Position numbers and translations under genes: made by a program. Below, piece after piece: positions 5,533 to 6,602 of a stretch of 6,602 nt of DNA. The stretch spans positions 1-6,602 of the forward strand of contig JAILFQ010000148.1 of NCBI GenBank assembly GCA_024697505.1, given 5' to 3'. The stretch comes from Lachnospiraceae bacterium (GTDB lineage: Bacteria; Bacillota; Clostridia; Lachnospirales; Lachnospiraceae). The notes beneath the pieces were generated by a model, which did not search any database, was not told the DNA's origin, and saw nothing but the letters and a program-made list of their open reading frames with translations. The first letter of the stretch is position 1. Each line of letters starts with the position of its first letter.

Positions 5533-6602
5533 TTAATAATTAATAGTAAGCATCGGTGTTTCGCTTCCAAATACCTCTATCCATAAGTTCCAAAGATTTT
5601 CCGTTGTAAGCCCTTCGGAATAGAGCCTGTGCTTTTTTACAAGGTCCTCATTAAACTCCGACAGCTTGTAAGGGCAAAAGGTGTAGCCGTCTTCACCGGA
5701 TTTAAGCTGCTGACATACATTTGCTTCCGCAGAAGCATCGATTCTTATGCTGTCCCGGTCTTTTGTAACCACTATCTTTGCCATGGCTCCAAGACATCTT
5801 TCCCATTTGTTCTGTCCGTGAATAAAATTCCCTATGGAATAGTAACAAATGCACTCGTTGCCGTTTTCGGATGTAATAATTTCCATCGGTTCTATAACAT
5901 GCGGATGAGTGCCAATGATGATATCCGCACCCGCTTCTGTTAGAAGTGCAGCCATTTCGGTCTGCGACTCAACAGGTGTGTATGTATATTCCTTGCCCCA
6001 ATGAGGGAAAACTATAACAACATCAACTTCATCATTTATCTCTTTTATATCGGACAAAAGCTTCTCTCTTGCGCTGTTTTTACCGTTTGGCACAAGGTCC
6101 ACCATATAGCTGTATTCCTCCGGCACGCTTATGCCGTTTGTGCCGTATGTGTAATTGAACAATGCAAAAGTTATTCCGTTCACTTCAGTAACGGTATAGT
6201 GTTTCTCTTCTTCGGTGGCATGCACTCCCAGGACGAAGGCATCCTTGTCTCCCCAGTAGCCGAGAGTACTCTTTACTCCCTCTATACCTTTATCCATTAC
6301 ATGATTTGAGGCACAGCAGATAACATTATAACCGTATTCCAGCTCTACATCTCCAACATAAAACGGTGTGCCAAAATTCGGATACCCTGTATATCCAAAA
6401 CTTCCATCTATCAGGATCGTCTCCTGATTAATGCAGTTTAAGTCGCCCCATTCCAGCTCCTCCGTAAAGTTTACAAAGAAGTCCCTGTAAAATCTCCAGA
6501 TAGCGGCATGCATCAGGATGTCTCCCACCGAAGTAATGTTTACAACCGCCGGTGTTGGTGTAGGCGTTAGTGTAGGTGTTGGCGTTAAAGTAGGTGTAGG
6601 CG
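5533..6602 (-). CDS. CapA-family (PGA_cap) metallophosphoesterase-like surface protein, 5' end missing
   Basis: The reading frame stays open to the right edge, so 355 C-terminal residues are visible and the N-terminus, probably with a signal or membrane anchor, lies beyond. The GTG at 6528 is not the start: codons before it continue the domain (VVNITS leads into VGDILMHA). Visible residues 1-18 are a Thr/Pro linker. The CapA/PGA_cap fold (Pfam PF09587 type) follows, with its expected landmarks: GDILMH with Asp27, NQET (58-61), ASNHVMDKG with Asn99 and His100, HWGKEY (200-205), GTHPHVIEP (230-238) and YSIGNF (254-259). Such proteins resemble calcineurin-like metallophosphatases; the founder functions in poly-gamma-glutamate capsule export, but many homologues have no assigned role. 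A C-terminal region of about 90 residues follows. The gene is probably cotranscribed with rpiR 16 bases downstream. Whether it takes part in sugar use is unknown, and no capB or capC lies in the window. Confidence 0.92.
   Translation of the reverse strand, partial: PTPTLTPTPTLTPTPTPAVVNITSVGDILMHAAIWRFYRDFFVNFTEELEWGDLNCINQETILIDGSFGYTGYPNFGTPFYVGDVELEYGYNVICCASNHVMDKGIEGVKSTLGYWGDKDAFVLGVHATEEEKHYTVTEVNGITFALFNYTYGTNGISVPEEYSYMVDLVPNGKNSAREKLLSDIKEINDEVDVVIVFPHWGKEYTYTPVESQTEMAALLTEAGADIIIGTHPHVIEPMEIITSENGNECICYYSIGNFIHGQNKWERCLGAMAKIVVTKDRDSIRIDASAEANVCQQLKSGEDGYTFCPYKLSEFNEDLVKKHRLYSEGLTTENLWNLWIEVFGSETPMLTINY
6547..6600 (-). repeat. Three tandem 18-bp units encoding a Thr/Pro linker
   Basis: On the minus strand, three in-frame 18-base units (6600-6583, 6582-6565, 6564-6547) encode PTPTLT, PTPTLT and PTPTPA. 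The units differ at several, mostly silent, positions, so the peptide is better conserved than the DNA. Thr/Pro linkers are common in secreted, surface-anchored proteins of Gram-positive bacteria, where they space a domain from the envelope. The array may continue beyond the window, so the copy number is unknown. Confidence 0.8.

Noticed and set aside
6526..6528. GTG as the start codon of the CapA protein
   Set aside because: The frame is open upstream and the preceding residues (VVNITS) belong to the first strand of the domain, itself preceded by a Thr/Pro linker, so the GTG encodes an internal Val.
6547..6600. The repeat array at the right edge as a CRISPR or intergenic satellite
   Set aside because: The units are adjacent, lack spacers, are in frame and encode a typical Thr/Pro linker.

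Overview
The window looks like a chromosomal sugar-utilisation locus from a low-to-moderate GC Gram-positive bacterium. Strong AGGAGG-type ribosome binding sites, a lipoprotein solute-binding protein, an RpiR regulator and the style of the proteins point to Bacillota, class Clostridia, and plausibly Lachnospiraceae. The genus cannot be fixed from the sequence. Every convincing gene lies on the minus strand, so the window reads biologically from right to left.

From the right edge: (i) 6602-5533, the 3' part of a CapA-type (PGA_cap) metallophosphoesterase-like surface protein. Its catalytic-type domain follows a Thr/Pro linker built from 18-bp DNA repeats, and its N-terminus lies outside the window. 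(ii) 5516-4644, an RpiR/MurR-family regulator with an HTH and a sugar-phosphate SIS domain, 16 nt after capA and probably cotranscribed with it. (iii) 4643-4452, a 192-bp control region. In transcription order it holds a 14-bp direct repeat, a strong intrinsic terminator ending the rpiR transcript, and a good sigma-70-type promoter with an internal 9-bp direct repeat. (iv) 4451-3081, a family GH1 enzyme of the 6-phospho-beta-glucosidase type. (v) 3033-1342, a large lipoprotein sugar-binding protein. (vi) 1331-390 and (vii) 377 to beyond the left edge, the two LplB-like and LplC-like permeases of a CUT1 ABC importer.

Genes iv to vii form one operon: GH1 enzyme, binding protein, permease B, permease C. 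The gaps shrink to about a dozen bases, and the last two Shine-Dalgarno sequences overlap the preceding stop codons. The likely logic is import of a beta-linked gluco-oligosaccharide or glycoside by the ABC system, intracellular cleavage by the GH1 enzyme, and control by the neighbouring RpiR protein binding a phosphosugar. No ATPase gene is visible. Importers of this type commonly borrow a shared MsmX-like ATPase.

I do not see an undescribed biological system that the sequence clearly demonstrates. The most thought-provoking points are a phospho-glycosidase signature next to an ABC importer, which does not phosphorylate its cargo, with no PTS in view; a Cys next to the catalytic nucleophile; and two separate direct repeats in the 192-bp control region.
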